The notes: generated from the letters alone by a model not told the origin. Numbered from the stretch's first letter, positions 7,845 through 17,397 are shown. The stretch is DNA of 64,000 nt from Streptomyces avidinii (GCF_014650695.1 NZ_BMVL01000002.1:763416-827415), one strand, 5' to 3'. Translations and numbers: made by a program.

Positions 7845-8038
7845 GCGGGCAGCCGGCGCATTTCGAGCACCCGCAGGCCGAGGGACTGGAAGCGGGTGAG
7901 GAGCCCGTACAGGTGCGCCTCGTCGGCCACGCTGCCGAACAGGAGCGTCTGCTCCGGTACCGGGATCCGGTCGAGCTCGGGAAAGCCGGCGGCGAGTGTG
8001 TCCGGCACGACCCCCGAGATGCGGAATTCGTAGCGCAT
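7841..8038 (-). CDS. Conserved small hypothetical protein, 65 aa
   Basis: A 65-aa compact protein starting at the ATG at 8038, which has GGAGTGAGGG upstream with good spacing; an upstream GTG at 8050 would sit inside that site. The sequence (RYEFRISGVVPDT, then LLFGSVADEAHLYGLLTRFQSLGLRVLEMRRL) looks like one small alpha/beta domain, with no Cys, signal or membrane segment. I recall very similar short proteins in many streptomycetes, but with no assigned role. It is first in an operon with the 70-aa repeat protein and the DUF7144 membrane protein, and follows the LuxR regulator on the same strand. Confidence 0.75.
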   Translation of the reverse strand: MRYEFRISGVVPDTLAAGFPELDRIPVPEQTLLFGSVADEAHLYGLLTRFQSLGLRVLEMRRLPA

Positions 8039-8201
8039 GAGAGCCCTCACTCCTCTCGGAACGAAGGCGTCGGGTGCTGGGGCTGCGGAGGGGACCCGGC
8101 CCGCTCCCGGCCTTCACCCGCCATCGTCGGTGCGCGCCGGACGCCCGGCATCGCCCGGTACGGGCGAAAGAGCGGTCACCCCGCCCGCCCTTGCACCCGG
8201 C

Positions 8202-10889
8202 TCAGAGCATCCCGAGGTCCTGCGCCCGGTGGACGGCGTCGCTGCGCCGAGTGACGCAGAGCTTGCGGTAGATGCTCTTCAGGTGGGTCTTGACCGTGTT
8301 GGCCGACAGGAACAGCTCGGCCGCGATCTCCTCGGTGGACAGCATTTCCGCGGCCTTGCACAGCACCTCGACCTCGCGCGCGGTCAACGGCTCCACCACC
8401 GGTGGCTGCCCGTCGGCCCGCGGGGCACTCGCCGTACGGTCCGGGGCGGCAGGGGTCAGCCACGCGTTCAGGCGGGCCGACTGCGGATCCCGGTCCAGGA
8501 TCCGGCGCACCCAGGGACCGCTCTCGACGAACATCCGGCGCAGCTCCTCGGGGCGGGCGAGCGCCAGCGCCTCGGCCAGCCGCCGCCGCGCCTGCGCGAG
8601 GTCGCCGTCCGCCTCGGCGAGCTGCGCCCGGAGCAGACTCGCGTGGGCCCGTACCGGCGCGGCGACGCCGTCCTCCCCCGCCTCCGGTACGCCCGCCAGC
8701 GCCTGCGCCGCGGCCGGTCCCCGGCCCAGTGCCAGCAGGGCGCGGGCGCGGGCCACCGCGAGCTCCGGCCCGTCGGCGGCCGGAGCGTCCAGGAGCCGGA
8801 GGGCCGCCTCGGCATCGCCGCGTGCCAGGTGCACGGCCGACTCGGCCACGGCCAGCTCGGCCACCGCCCGGTCGGACAGTCGCTCCGGGGCCACCGCGCG
8901 CAGCGCGGCGAGCGCCGCGTCCCCGTCGCCCTCCGCCAACGCGGTCCGGGCGCCGATGACGGCGGCCCGGGCGGTGGTCGCGGGATCCGGGCGCAGTCCC
9001 GTCGCCGCGGCCGCCAGGTCGAGGTGACAGCGCGCGGCCGCCAGGTCGTCCTGCTCGACGGCCACGCCCGCCAGGACGAGGTGGTCGACACCGGCCCTCC
9101 GACCGGGCGGAAGGGCGGACCGCTCGGCCACGGCGAGGCTGGCGCGGGCGTGGTCGGTCGCCCGCCGCAACCGGCCCTGCAGCAGTGCGACCAGGGCCAG
9201 CGAGCCGAGTGCGTCGCAGAGCGGGTATTCCGTTCCGTCGTGCTGCGTTCCGGCGTCCTGCGTTCCGGGGTGTTCCGCGCCCGGCGGCCCGCAGGCGGCC
9301 ACGGCCACCGTCAGCGTGGTCTCGGCCCGGTCCAGGTGTCCGGCACCGAGCTCGGCGGCGCCGAGATGCGCCGCCAGCAGTGCCCGGAGCTCGGGGCGCT
9401 CGGCGAGCAGGGGCGGCGGCAGCTCCCCCAGCAGCCGGTCGGCGTCGCCGGCCGCCCGTTCGGTGGCCGTCAGGTCGCCGGCCGCGCGCCCGGCGAGTAC
9501 GCCGAGGAAGGCGCGGCCGAGGTGCGCCGCCGGACCGCAGGAGTCCGTCAGGGCGGCGTCCGCCCGCCGCAGCGCGGCCTCGCACCCGGAAAGGTCCTGT
9601 GCGGCCAGTCGGCAGGCCCCCGCGACCAGGGCGGGCGCCGCCCCTGCCGTCCCCGGCGGCATCCCGGCGAACGCCCGGCCCAGCTGGTCCGCCTCCAGGC
9701 CGGTGAGGAGGCGGCCGAGGGCCAGGTTGTCGACCAGTTGCGCGGCCGCGAACGGCCAGTCCCCGGCGGCCGCGCCCTGCAGCACGGCCTCCGTCAGCCG
9801 CCCGGTGCGGGCGAGCCAGCGCGCCGCCCGCCCGTGCAGCCGGGGTTCGAGACCGGGGCAGCGCTGCCGCAGGTGCGCGCGCAGGACCTCGGCGAACAGC
9901 GGGTGCAGCCGGTACCAGGCCGAGGCGTCGATCTGTTCGAGGAACGCGTTGTCGCGCGCCAGCCCGGCCAGGGTCCGTGCGCCGTCCTCCCGGCCGGTCA
10001 GCGCGTCCGCGAGGTCGGGGTGGACGCGGTCGGTCACGCAGACCCTCAGCAGCAGGTCCTGGGTGGGCGGCGGCTGGGCGTCGAGCACCTCGGTCAGGAG
10101 ATATCCGGCGATCGTGGTGCGGTCGGCCGCGAACTGGCGGAGGAACGTTTCCGGGTCGGCGCTGCGCTGCATCGCCAGCGCGCACAGGCGCACCCCTGCC
10201 GCCCATCCCTCGGTCCGCTCCATCAGTCGTCGGATTCCGGCCTGTGAGATGTCGAGTCGGTGCTCGCCCAGCAGGGCCTCGGCGTCCTCGTGGGTGAATC
10301 TGAGGTCGGCGTGCCGGATCTCCACGATCTCGCCCGCAGCGCGGTAGCGGTGCAGGGGCAGCAGGGGGTCCGATCTGCTGGTGAGCACGATGCGCAGGCC
10401 CCCGGCCGCGTGCCGGAGGACAAAGTCCAGCGCCTCGGCCGTCGCGGGTGGCTGGGCGGTGTCGAACTGGTCGAGCACGAGAACCGCGGGCTGCGGGGAG
10501 CCGGCCAGCCCGTCCGCCAGGCGCACCAGGAACGACCGGGTGACCCCTTCGGCCCGGGTGGGCCTGCCCACCTCGGAGGGCAGCGTCACCCCGCCGCGGT
10601 GCAGGGCCTCCAGGACGTACGCCCAGAAGGCTCCGGGGGCGTCGTCGGGCTCGACGGTGAGCCACATCGGGGGACGCTGCGCGCGGCGGTCGGCCGCCCA
10701 GTGGGCGGTGAGGACCGTCTTGCCCGATCCGGCCGGTCCGTTGATGAGGGTGAGCGGTCCGCCCGCCCCGGCCGCCAGGCGCCCCAGCAGCTCGGACCGG
10801 TGGACCAGCAGCTCGGGCACGGCGGGGGGCGTGAACCTGGCCGTGAGCAGGGGGTCACCGGTGGGGGCCCGGTGGTCCATGGAGGTCAC
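8202..10889 (-). CDS. LuxR-family regulator of the large ATP-binding (LAL/MalT) type
   Basis: An 895-aa regulator. The N-terminal P-loop is GPAGSGKT at 51-58 within a STAND-type NTPase domain (about 30-330). Residues about 340-820 are Ala/Leu-rich helical repeats of TPR character. The C-terminus (834-895) is a LuxR helix-turn-helix beginning PLTAREVEVL, with recognition helix ANTVKTHLKSIYRKL. Such proteins use ATP binding and an unknown ligand to multimerise and activate promoters, often for secondary metabolism or sugar use. The GTG at 10889 has no clear ribosome site; the ATG at 10880 is equally possible. The downstream small-protein operon could be one of its targets. Confidence 0.88.
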   Translation of the reverse strand: MTSMDHRAPTGDPLLTARFTPPAVPELLVHRSELLGRLAAGAGGPLTLINGPAGSGKTVLTAHWAADRRAQRPPMWLTVEPDDAPGAFWAYVLEALHRGGVTLPSEVGRPTRAEGVTRSFLVRLADGLAGSPQPAVLVLDQFDTAQPPATAEALDFVLRHAAGGLRIVLTSRSDPLLPLHRYRAAGEIVEIRHADLRFTHEDAEALLGEHRLDISQAGIRRLMERTEGWAAGVRLCALAMQRSADPETFLRQFAADRTTIAGYLLTEVLDAQPPPTQDLLLRVCVTDRVHPDLADALTGREDGARTLAGLARDNAFLEQIDASAWYRLHPLFAEVLRAHLRQRCPGLEPRLHGRAARWLARTGRLTEAVLQGAAAGDWPFAAAQLVDNLALGRLLTGLEADQLGRAFAGMPPGTAGAAPALVAGACRLAAQDLSGCEAALRRADAALTDSCGPAAHLGRAFLGVLAGRAAGDLTATERAAGDADRLLGELPPPLLAERPELRALLAAHLGAAELGAGHLDRAETTLTVAVAACGPPGAEHPGTQDAGTQHDGTEYPLCDALGSLALVALLQGRLRRATDHARASLAVAERSALPPGRRAGVDHLVLAGVAVEQDDLAAARCHLDLAAAATGLRPDPATTARAAVIGARTALAEGDGDAALAALRAVAPERLSDRAVAELAVAESAVHLARGDAEAALRLLDAPAADGPELAVARARALLALGRGPAAAQALAGVPEAGEDGVAAPVRAHASLLRAQLAEADGDLAQARRRLAEALALARPEELRRMFVESGPWVRRILDRDPQSARLNAWLTPAAPDRTASAPRADGQPPVVEPLTAREVEVLCKAAEMLSTEEIAAELFLSANTVKTHLKSIYRKLCVTRRSDAVHRAQDLGML

Positions 10890-10895
10890 CGGGGT

Positions 10896-11633
10896 TCACG
10901 CGGGAGTACGGACTGCGATGATCGGTCCACGCTCCCCACTGAACCGGTGATCGGTGGTGATCACCACTCGTGTCACCCGGTCCGGGGGAGGTGCGGGGGC
11001 CCGGCGGATGCTCGGCCGTCCAGCGCGAGGCCGATGCGGCGGCGCCGGAGGCCCATGTCGAGGAGGGTGGCGCGTGCCTCGACCCACCCGCTCCCGATCC
11101 CGGTCGACGTCGAGCACCTCGGCGCGGATCCGCCGGCCGATCGGGGCCACCTCGTCCAGGTCCTCGAAGTACTCCCAGGACGTCTCGGGGACGCGCAGGA
11201 AGCCCAGGGACCCCCCGCGCCCCTGGTCGGGATCCAGGTCCAGGTCCACGCAGACGCCGACGTCGTGCAGCCCGCTCGCGACCGTGCCGGTCACCACGTC
11301 CCCGATCCGCGGCGAGCCGAGCAGGGTCCGCCGCTCGTCGGCCGGGGTGCGGTCGGTGCGCCGGCGCGCCCGTACGATGCCGTCGGCGTCCGGCAGTACG
11401 CCTGCGAGCAGGGGGCGACGATCGGCCGGTGCCGGCGGGACCAGTCCGGCTCGGCGGCCCGCCCCGGCCCTGATCATCGGGTAGGCGTGATCGGTGCGGC
11501 CCATCCACGGCTCGGCGATGCGCGCCCCGGGGATGCTCCCGTCGGGCTGCTGCTGGACCAGCAGCGCGAGCCGTTCCGCGCGCAGGACGGCGGCGCGGAC
11601 CGCCTCGATGTCCTCGGTCGGGTCCGGCCACAC
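10896..11633 (-). CDS. S1 RNA-binding domain protein with apparent frameshifts
   Basis: The open frame gives 245 aa. The middle contains an S1 fold (about residues 105-180): GDVVTGTVASGL, then GFLRVPE and RAEVLDVDRDRERV, suggesting binding to RNA or ribosomes. After codon 183 the frame turns into Pro/His/Arg-rich sequence with many A/T third positions, whereas a different frame continues with normal codon use (VEARATLLDMGL) to a stop at 10973. Upstream, that same other frame begins with an ATG at 11686 (MAPFTYRLTPAGAVPY). An intact 11686-10973 gene with one base lost near 11635 and one gained near 11084 explains both. The true product may be disrupted, or the sequence may contain errors. Confidence 0.6.
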   Translation of the reverse strand: MWPDPTEDIEAVRAAVLRAERLALLVQQQPDGSIPGARIAEPWMGRTDHAYPMIRAGAGRRAGLVPPAPADRRPLLAGVLPDADGIVRARRRTDRTPADERRTLLGSPRIGDVVTGTVASGLHDVGVCVDLDLDPDQGRGGSLGFLRVPETSWEYFEDLDEVAPIGRRIRAEVLDVDRDRERVGRGTRHPPRHGPPAPPHRPRAGRPSIRRAPAPPPDRVTRVVITTDHRFSGERGPIIAVRTPA

Positions 11634-11776
11634 CGCCGGTACGGAACGGCCCCGGCCGGGGTGAGCCGGTAGGTGAAGGGTGCCATGTCAGCGGCCCCGG
11701 CGGCTCGAAGTCGCCCTGGGGGCGGGTCGTGTGCGGACGGGGGTAGGGGTCATGCGGCCCGGCGTAGGGTACCGGG

Positions 11777-12709
11777 ATGATCGGGACACCAGAGGCTTTC
11801 ACTCGGAGCACCGTCGAGCGCGAGGGAGCGGCCGGAGCCGCGTGGATCGCCGAACTGCCGCGGATCGTCGAGGAGTTGCTGACGCGCTGGGAGTGCGTAC
11901 CGGACGGCGAGGTCATGCACGGCGGGGTCGGGATCATCGTTCCGGTGATGCGGCCGGCCAAAGGCTCCGCGGTGCTGAAGGTGTCCTTCCCGCATCCTGG
12001 CAACGTCCACGAACCGGACGCCTTCGAGGCGTGGGGCGGGCGCGGGGCCGTCCTGCTGCACGAGCGCGACGACGAGCGCTTCGCGATGCTGCTGGAGCGG
12101 GTCCGTACGTCGACGCTGGCGGAGGTCGAGGACGGTGACGAGGTGGTGCGGGTGGCGGGGCGGCTCAGCCGGCGGCTGGCGGTACCCGCGCCCGCGGGTC
12201 TGCCCCGGCTGCAGGAGCAGGCCGACGCCTGGGAGGCGCACCTGGAGCGCGACGCCGCGGAGTTGACGCACGCGCTGCCCCGGTACGTGGTGGACGCGGC
12301 GGTGGCGACCGTACGCGAGCTGGGCCGCACCCAACCGGACGTCCTGATCCATGGTGACCTCCACGCCCGGAACATCCTGCGGGCGGACCGCGAACCGTGG
12401 CTCGCGGTCGACCCCAAGGGCCACGTGGGCGACCCCGCCTACGACGGCGGCACCCTGCTCAAGTCGCGTGCGCTGTCCCTCCTTGCGGCCGAGGACCTGG
12501 GCAGGGCGGTCGACCGCACGTTGGACGTCTTCGTCGAGGCTGCGGAACTCGATCGCGAACGCGTCCGGCGCTGGGCCCAACTGCACGCCGTGCAGGCCGC
12601 GTTCTGGGGCCGTCGGCATGGATTCCGCGTCGCCCGCAGCGGCCCGCTGCTCGATGCGGTCACGCAGTTCGCCGACCGTCTCGCGCAGGTTCTGACGCGG
12701 CCGGCCTGA
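11777..12709 (+). CDS. APH(6)/streptomycin 6-kinase-like phosphotransferase
   Basis: A 310-aa kinase of the aminoglycoside/hydroxyurea resistance family. The catalytic loop is HGDLHARNIL at 192-201 (catalytic Asp194, Asn199). The metal-binding segment is DPKGHVGDPAYD from 212, and the ATP-binding lysine is probably Lys68 (VLKVS). The family phosphorylates streptomycin-type aminoglycosides at the 6-hydroxyl or detoxifies hydroxyurea. No antibiotic cluster lies beside it, so it may be a general resistance gene or act on another hydroxylated metabolite. It is intact and cytoplasmic. No strong ribosome site is visible, so it may be leaderless or weakly translated. Confidence 0.85.
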   Translation: MIGTPEAFTRSTVEREGAAGAAWIAELPRIVEELLTRWECVPDGEVMHGGVGIIVPVMRPAKGSAVLKVSFPHPGNVHEPDAFEAWGGRGAVLLHERDDERFAMLLERVRTSTLAEVEDGDEVVRVAGRLSRRLAVPAPAGLPRLQEQADAWEAHLERDAAELTHALPRYVVDAAVATVRELGRTQPDVLIHGDLHARNILRADREPWLAVDPKGHVGDPAYDGGTLLKSRALSLLAAEDLGRAVDRTLDVFVEAAELDRERVRRWAQLHAVQAAFWGRRHGFRVARSGPLLDAVTQFADRLAQVLTRPA

Positions 12710-12973
12710 GCGCGGCCCGCGGCGGGAGTGCACAGGGCCCGGCAGCGCCCGCGGGCCGGCCGGTGGACGAGGTACGGCGGGCCGATGACCGCCGCCATGA
12801 GGTGATCGAACGCGGGAGCGGGAACCGGTCGAGGTCGCACTTCGGGCACATCCCTGTGGCCCGGCACGCCGTCGGCGCATTGTTCGGGTCGTGTACGGAT
12901 GGCGGCGCGCCCGCCGGAAGGGCCGCGCGGCGCGGTTAGCATCGGTGCTGCCAACCGCGCGTGAGAGGCAGTG

Positions 12974-13663
12974 ATGACGCAGTCCAAGGGCCTCGTGCTG
13001 ATCGTCGAGGACGAGCGCCACATCTCCGACGTGCAGCGGCTCTATCTGTCGCGGGACGGCTTCGGTGTCCACGTCGAGGCCGACGGGAGCGCGGGGCTCG
13101 CAGCTGCGCGGCGCATGCACCCGGTGGCGATCGTCCTGGACATCGGCCTGCCCGGCCTGGACGGCATCGCCTTCTGCCGGGCCCTGCGGGACGCCGGCGA
13201 CTGGACACCCGTCCTGCTGGTCACCGCGCGGGGCGAGGAGGCCGACCGGATCCTCGGCCTCGAACTCGGCGCGGACGACTACCTGACCAAGCCCTTCTCG
13301 CCGCGCGAGCTGGTCGCCCGGGTCAAGACCGTACTGCGCCGGGCGGCCGGCCCGCCCGGTCCGCCGCCGCCCGGGTCCGCCGGCCGGCTCAGCGTGGACC
13401 CCGTCAGCCGCACCGTGCGCCGCGACGGCGAGCCGGTCGAGCTCACCGCCACCGAGTTCAACCTGCTCGCCCACCTCCTGCGGCACGCGGGGCAGGTCTT
13501 CACCCGCGAGCGGCTGCTCGCCCAGGTGTGGGGGTACGCCGGCTACCGCGACACCCGCATGGTCGACGTCTTCGTCTCGCAGGTGCGCGCCAAGCTCGGC
13601 GACGCGAGCCCGATCCGTACGGTCCGCGGCGTCGGGTACAGCGCGACGGCCCCCGGCCCGTGA
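12974..13663 (+). CDS. OmpR/PhoB-family response regulator
   Basis: A 229-aa response regulator. The receiver domain (about 6-120) has the acidic pair Glu12-Asp13, the phospho-acceptor Asp56 (IVLDIGLPG), Thr84 and Lys106. The C-terminal winged helix (about 130-225) is the Trans_Reg_C type, with RTVRGVGY at the end. ATG 12974 is chosen over GTG 12971 because GAGAGG is then correctly spaced. The stop overlaps the GTG of the sensor kinase gene, so the pair is translationally coupled. The MmpL-DUF2993 genes just downstream on the same strand are plausible targets. Confidence 0.93.
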   Translation: MTQSKGLVLIVEDERHISDVQRLYLSRDGFGVHVEADGSAGLAAARRMHPVAIVLDIGLPGLDGIAFCRALRDAGDWTPVLLVTARGEEADRILGLELGADDYLTKPFSPRELVARVKTVLRRAAGPPGPPPPGSAGRLSVDPVSRTVRRDGEPVELTATEFNLLAHLLRHAGQVFTRERLLAQVWGYAGYRDTRMVDVFVSQVRAKLGDASPIRTVRGVGYSATAPGP

Positions 13664-15060
13664 ACGCACTGCGGCCCGTGAACGGCGCCCGGCGCGGCTC
13701 CCTCGCGCGCAAGATCGTGGTGCTGACCACGGTGGTCGCGGCGCTCGCGGTGGCGCTCACCGGGCTGATCGCCTGGCAGACCGCCGCGCACGGCGCGGAG
13801 CAGCGCGAGCGCGACCGACTGACGCGGCAGGCAACCGTCCTCAGCCGCCTGCCGGTCCTGTCCGAGGCGCTCTTCAACGGCGCCCAGGTCCTGGGGGGTC
13901 CGGACGGGGTGCAGCTCGCGGTCATCGCCGCCGACGGCACGGTGAGCGGAACCGCGAGCCCCGCCGTCGACCGGACGTCCACATCCGCCCTGCTGGCGGG
14001 GAGGCCGGTCTCCACCACCGGCATCCTGGGCGGCCGGGACGTCCTGCTGGTCGGGCAGCCCGGTGTACGGGGCGGCGCGGTCGTCCTGACCGAGCCGAAA
14101 ACGGTGGTCACCGAGAACACGAACCAGATCCGCCTCAACGTGATCGCGCCACTGGTCTTCGGCATGCTCGGCGCTGCCCTGGCCGGCGCGCTCCTCGCCC
14201 GCCGCATCGCCCGTCCGCTCGTGACGGCCGCGCAGATCGCACACCGGCTCGCCGACGGCGAACGCGGCGTACCGGCCCCGGTCGACGGCCCCCGGGAGAC
14301 CGCGGACATCGGGCGCGCCCTCAATGTGCTGGACGAGGCGCTGGCCCGCAGCGAGAACCGGCAGAGGGAGTTCCTGCTGTCCGTCTCCCACGACCTGCGC
14401 ACCCCGCTGACCGCGCTCCAGGGTTACGCAGAGGCACTCGCGGACGGGCTGATCGAGCCGGACAGGGTAGCCGAGGTCGGCGGCATCCTGGCCGACGAGT
14501 CCCGTCGACTGGACCGCTTCCTGGGGGATCTGCTGGACCTCGCGCGGCTGGAGGCCGACGACTTCCGCCTCGACGTGGCCCCGGCCGACCTGTGCGCGGT
14601 GCTCTCCGAGGCCGCGGCGTTCTGGACCGGTCTGTGCGCCCGCCACGGCGTCGATCTCCGGCTGGAGCGGCCCGCCGGGCCGGTGGTCGTCGCCACCGAT
14701 GCCTTCCGGGTCCGGCAGCTGATCGACGGCCTGGTGCAGAACGCGCTACGGGTCACGCCCGAGGGCGCGCCCCTGGTCCTCGCCGTCCGCGCGGCCGCCA
14801 CGGGCGGCGGGGCCGAGCTGCAGGTCCGCGACGGTGGGCCCGGCCTCACCGACGACGACGTACGGATCGCCTTCGACCACGGCGCCCTGCACGAGCGCTA
14901 CCGGGGCAGCCGCCCGGTCGGCAGCGGCCTGGGGCTGGCCATCGCGCACCGGCTGGCCCTTCGGCTCGGCGCCGCCATCGGCGTCGAGGGGCACGGCCCC
15001 GAGGGCGGCGCGAGCTTCACCGTCGCCCTCCCGTCGGCGGCCGCTGCCCGGGCCCGGTGA
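13660..15060 (+). CDS. Two-component sensor histidine kinase
   Basis: A 466-aa membrane kinase. A first membrane helix (about 17-41) and a second (about 161-181) enclose an extracytoplasmic sensor of about 120 residues. A HAMP linker follows (182-235), then the dimerisation helix with the phosphorylated His244 (SVSHDLRTPL). The ATPase domain has the G1 box DGGPGLTDDD and G2 box GSGLGLAIAH. It would autophosphorylate and pass phosphate to Asp56 of the regulator encoded just upstream. The GTG start overlaps the regulator's stop by four bases (GTGA). The signal is unknown; the sensor domain lacks cysteines or an obvious ligand fold. Confidence 0.92.
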   Translation: MNALRPVNGARRGSLARKIVVLTTVVAALAVALTGLIAWQTAAHGAEQRERDRLTRQATVLSRLPVLSEALFNGAQVLGGPDGVQLAVIAADGTVSGTASPAVDRTSTSALLAGRPVSTTGILGGRDVLLVGQPGVRGGAVVLTEPKTVVTENTNQIRLNVIAPLVFGMLGAALAGALLARRIARPLVTAAQIAHRLADGERGVPAPVDGPRETADIGRALNVLDEALARSENRQREFLLSVSHDLRTPLTALQGYAEALADGLIEPDRVAEVGGILADESRRLDRFLGDLLDLARLEADDFRLDVAPADLCAVLSEAAAFWTGLCARHGVDLRLERPAGPVVVATDAFRVRQLIDGLVQNALRVTPEGAPLVLAVRAAATGGGAELQVRDGGPGLTDDDVRIAFDHGALHERYRGSRPVGSGLGLAIAHRLALRLGAAIGVEGHGPEGGASFTVALPSAAAARAR

Positions 15061-15147
15061 GCGCGCCGATTCCGGTGCGGCCGCTCCCGTACATTCCCCG
15101 AACCATGCGCCCACGGCCCCCTTACACACACCGGCCACAGTGGCCCC

Positions 15148-17397
15148 ATGAACACTGAATCGGCCGAGGGGCCGGGGCTCCTCCACCGGAGCGGGCGCCG
15201 GTGCGCCCGGCACGCCTGGCGGGTCGTCGCGCTGTGGGTGCTGGCACTGGTCGGCCTGGGGCTGGCCAACCACACCTGGGGCGGCACCTTCGCGGACAGC
15301 TTCTCCCTGCCCGGTACCAGTACCCAGACCGGTGCCGACCTGCTGGCGGCCCACACCACCGGCTCGGGCGGCACGGCCTCCGCCATCGTGATCAGGTCCG
15401 GCGAGGGCGCGGTCACCGATCACCGGGCGGCCGTCGACGCGACCGTCGCCGGCCTGGGCGGGCTGACCGATGTCCTGTCGGTCGCCGACCCGTTCACCAC
15501 ACCCGGGGCGCTCTCCGCGGACGGACGGACCGCCCAGGTGACCGTCCGCTTCGACGGCAATCCGGCGAGCTTCGACCCCTCCTACCTCACCGGGGTCGAC
15601 ACCGCCGTCGAGCCGCTGCGCGCCGACGACCTCACCGTCGAGTACGGGGCCCCGCTCGGGCAGCTGGCCACGCCCAAGTCCGCCGACCGCGCCTCGGAGG
15701 CCATCGGGCTCGCCGTCGCCGTACTCGTGCTGCTGATCGGCTTCGGCAGCGTCGCCGCCACCGGTCTGCCGCTGCTGACCGCGGTGATCGGCCTGTCCGT
15801 CAGCCTCGCCGGACTCGGGCTGCTCGCCGGGCACTTCGACTTCGCGCAGGCCGCCCCCACCCTGGCCACCATGATGGGCCTCGGTGTCGGCATCGACTAC
15901 GCCCTCTTCCTGGCCACGCGCTACCGGGCCCTGCTGCACGCAGGATCCGAACCCGCCGAGGCGGTCGGGCGTACCGTCGCCACCAGCGGCCGCTCCGTGC
16001 TGGTCGCCGCCGCCACCGTGGCCATGGCCCTGGGCGGGCTCTGCGCCTCCGGCGTGGGCTTCATCGGTGCCCTCGGGGTCGCCGCCGGGATCGGTGTCCT
16101 GGTGGCCGCCGCCGCGTCCGTGACGCTGACGCCCGCCCTGCTGGGTCTGCTCGGCCACCGGATCGACCGCCTCCACGTACGCCGGCCGGTCGCCGAGCCC
16201 ACCGGCGAGGCGGACGTCTGGCACCGCTGGGCCGTCCGGGTCAGCCGGCGCCCATGGCTCTTCCTGGTCAGCGGTCTTCTGGTGCTCGGAGTCCTCGCCG
16301 TCCCGGTCGCGTCGATGCAGCTCGGCCACGTCGATGCCGGAGCCCAGTCCACCGGCAGGACCGACCGCCGCGCGTACGACCTGGTCACCGAAGGTTTCGG
16401 CCCCGGCGCCAACGGCCCGCTCACCGTCGTCACCCATCTCGACAGCAGCCGGGTCGCGAGCGAGAGCCTGCGCCAGGACCTCGCCGGCTCGCTCCGGCAG
16501 GAACTGGCCGCCGTACCGGGCGTCGCCTCCGTCACTCCCCCGGTCTCCAGCCCGGACCACGCCCTGCTCGTGACCACGGTCATACCCGCCACCGGCCCGC
16601 AGGAGCGGGCCACCGCCGACCTGATCCACACCCTGCAGGACAAGACGCTGCCGCAGGCTCTGTCGGGTACCGGAGCCACCGGCTACCTCACCGGAACGAC
16701 CGCCGCCGCGCAGACCTTCACCGACACCCTGGCGGCCGAACTGCCCCTGATCATCGCCGTGGTGGTGGCCGCCGCCTTCCTGCTGCTGCTCACCGTCTTC
16801 CGCAGCCTGCTGGTGGCGCTCAAGGCCGCCGTGCTCAACCTCTTCTCCATCGCCGCCGCCTACGGCGTGGTCGTCGCCGTCTTCCAATGGGGCTGGGGCG
16901 GCGCGCTGTTCGGCGTCACCGAGAAGGTGCCCGTCGAGTCCTACGTACCGATGATGATGTTCGCGATCGTCTTCGGACTCTCCATGGACTACGAGGTCTT
17001 CCTGCTCTCCCGGATCCGCGAGACCTGGCTGCAGTACGAGGACAACCACCTGGCCGTCGCCACCGGCCTCGCCGCCACCGCCCGCGTCATCACCTGCGCG
17101 GCGCTGATCATGACCAGCGTCTTCCTGGCCTTCCTGCTGTCCACGAACGTCGCCGTGAAAATGCTCGCGCTGGGCCTCGGCGTCAGCGTCGTCATCGACG
17201 CCACCGTGGTCCGCCTGCTGCTCGTACCGGCTTCCATGTACCTCTTCGGGCGCGCCAATTGGTGGCTCCCCGGCCGGCTCGACCGACTGCTTCCGCACCT
17301 CGACGCGGAAGGACCCGCCGCCGGGCCGGACGCCCCTGCCGCACCGGCCCCCGCATCGGATCTCGCCCCCGCACAGGCCCGAGGAGAACGTCGATGA
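15148..17397 (+). CDS. MmpL/RND-family membrane transporter
   Basis: A 749-aa exporter with the two-fold MmpL layout: a first membrane helix near 24-42, an extracytoplasmic loop (about 43-185), a bundle of five helices (190-335), a second crossing and loop (365-530), then five more helices to about 705. The conserved proton-relay Asp/Tyr motifs are visible in each half (GVGIDYALF and GLSMDYEVFLL). MmpL proteins move lipids or lipophilic small molecules outwards using the proton gradient. The C-terminal 40 residues are a Pro/Ala tail. Its stop overlaps the next gene's ATG, and it lies 87 bases after the sensor kinase. Confidence 0.92.
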   Translation: MNTESAEGPGLLHRSGRRCARHAWRVVALWVLALVGLGLANHTWGGTFADSFSLPGTSTQTGADLLAAHTTGSGGTASAIVIRSGEGAVTDHRAAVDATVAGLGGLTDVLSVADPFTTPGALSADGRTAQVTVRFDGNPASFDPSYLTGVDTAVEPLRADDLTVEYGAPLGQLATPKSADRASEAIGLAVAVLVLLIGFGSVAATGLPLLTAVIGLSVSLAGLGLLAGHFDFAQAAPTLATMMGLGVGIDYALFLATRYRALLHAGSEPAEAVGRTVATSGRSVLVAAATVAMALGGLCASGVGFIGALGVAAGIGVLVAAAASVTLTPALLGLLGHRIDRLHVRRPVAEPTGEADVWHRWAVRVSRRPWLFLVSGLLVLGVLAVPVASMQLGHVDAGAQSTGRTDRRAYDLVTEGFGPGANGPLTVVTHLDSSRVASESLRQDLAGSLRQELAAVPGVASVTPPVSSPDHALLVTTVIPATGPQERATADLIHTLQDKTLPQALSGTGATGYLTGTTAAAQTFTDTLAAELPLIIAVVVAAAFLLLLTVFRSLLVALKAAVLNLFSIAAAYGVVVAVFQWGWGGALFGVTEKVPVESYVPMMMFAIVFGLSMDYEVFLLSRIRETWLQYEDNHLAVATGLAATARVITCAALIMTSVFLAFLLSTNVAVKMLALGLGVSVVIDATVVRLLLVPASMYLFGRANWWLPGRLDRLLPHLDAEGPAAGPDAPAAPAPASDLAPAQARGERR

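Noticed and set aside
8037..10247. 736-aa plus-strand open frame
   Set aside because: It is antisense to the LuxR regulator, lacks any recognisable domain and is Gly/Arg/Gln-rich, as expected for the mirror frame of a GC-rich gene.
11777..12709. Streptomycin biosynthesis self-resistance gene
   Set aside because: The kinase family fits, but no aminoglycoside biosynthetic gene lies nearby, so a specific role in producer resistance is not supported.
14746..17298. 850-aa minus-strand open frame
   Set aside because: Gly/Asp/Gln-rich antisense of the MmpL gene; no ribosome site or domain.
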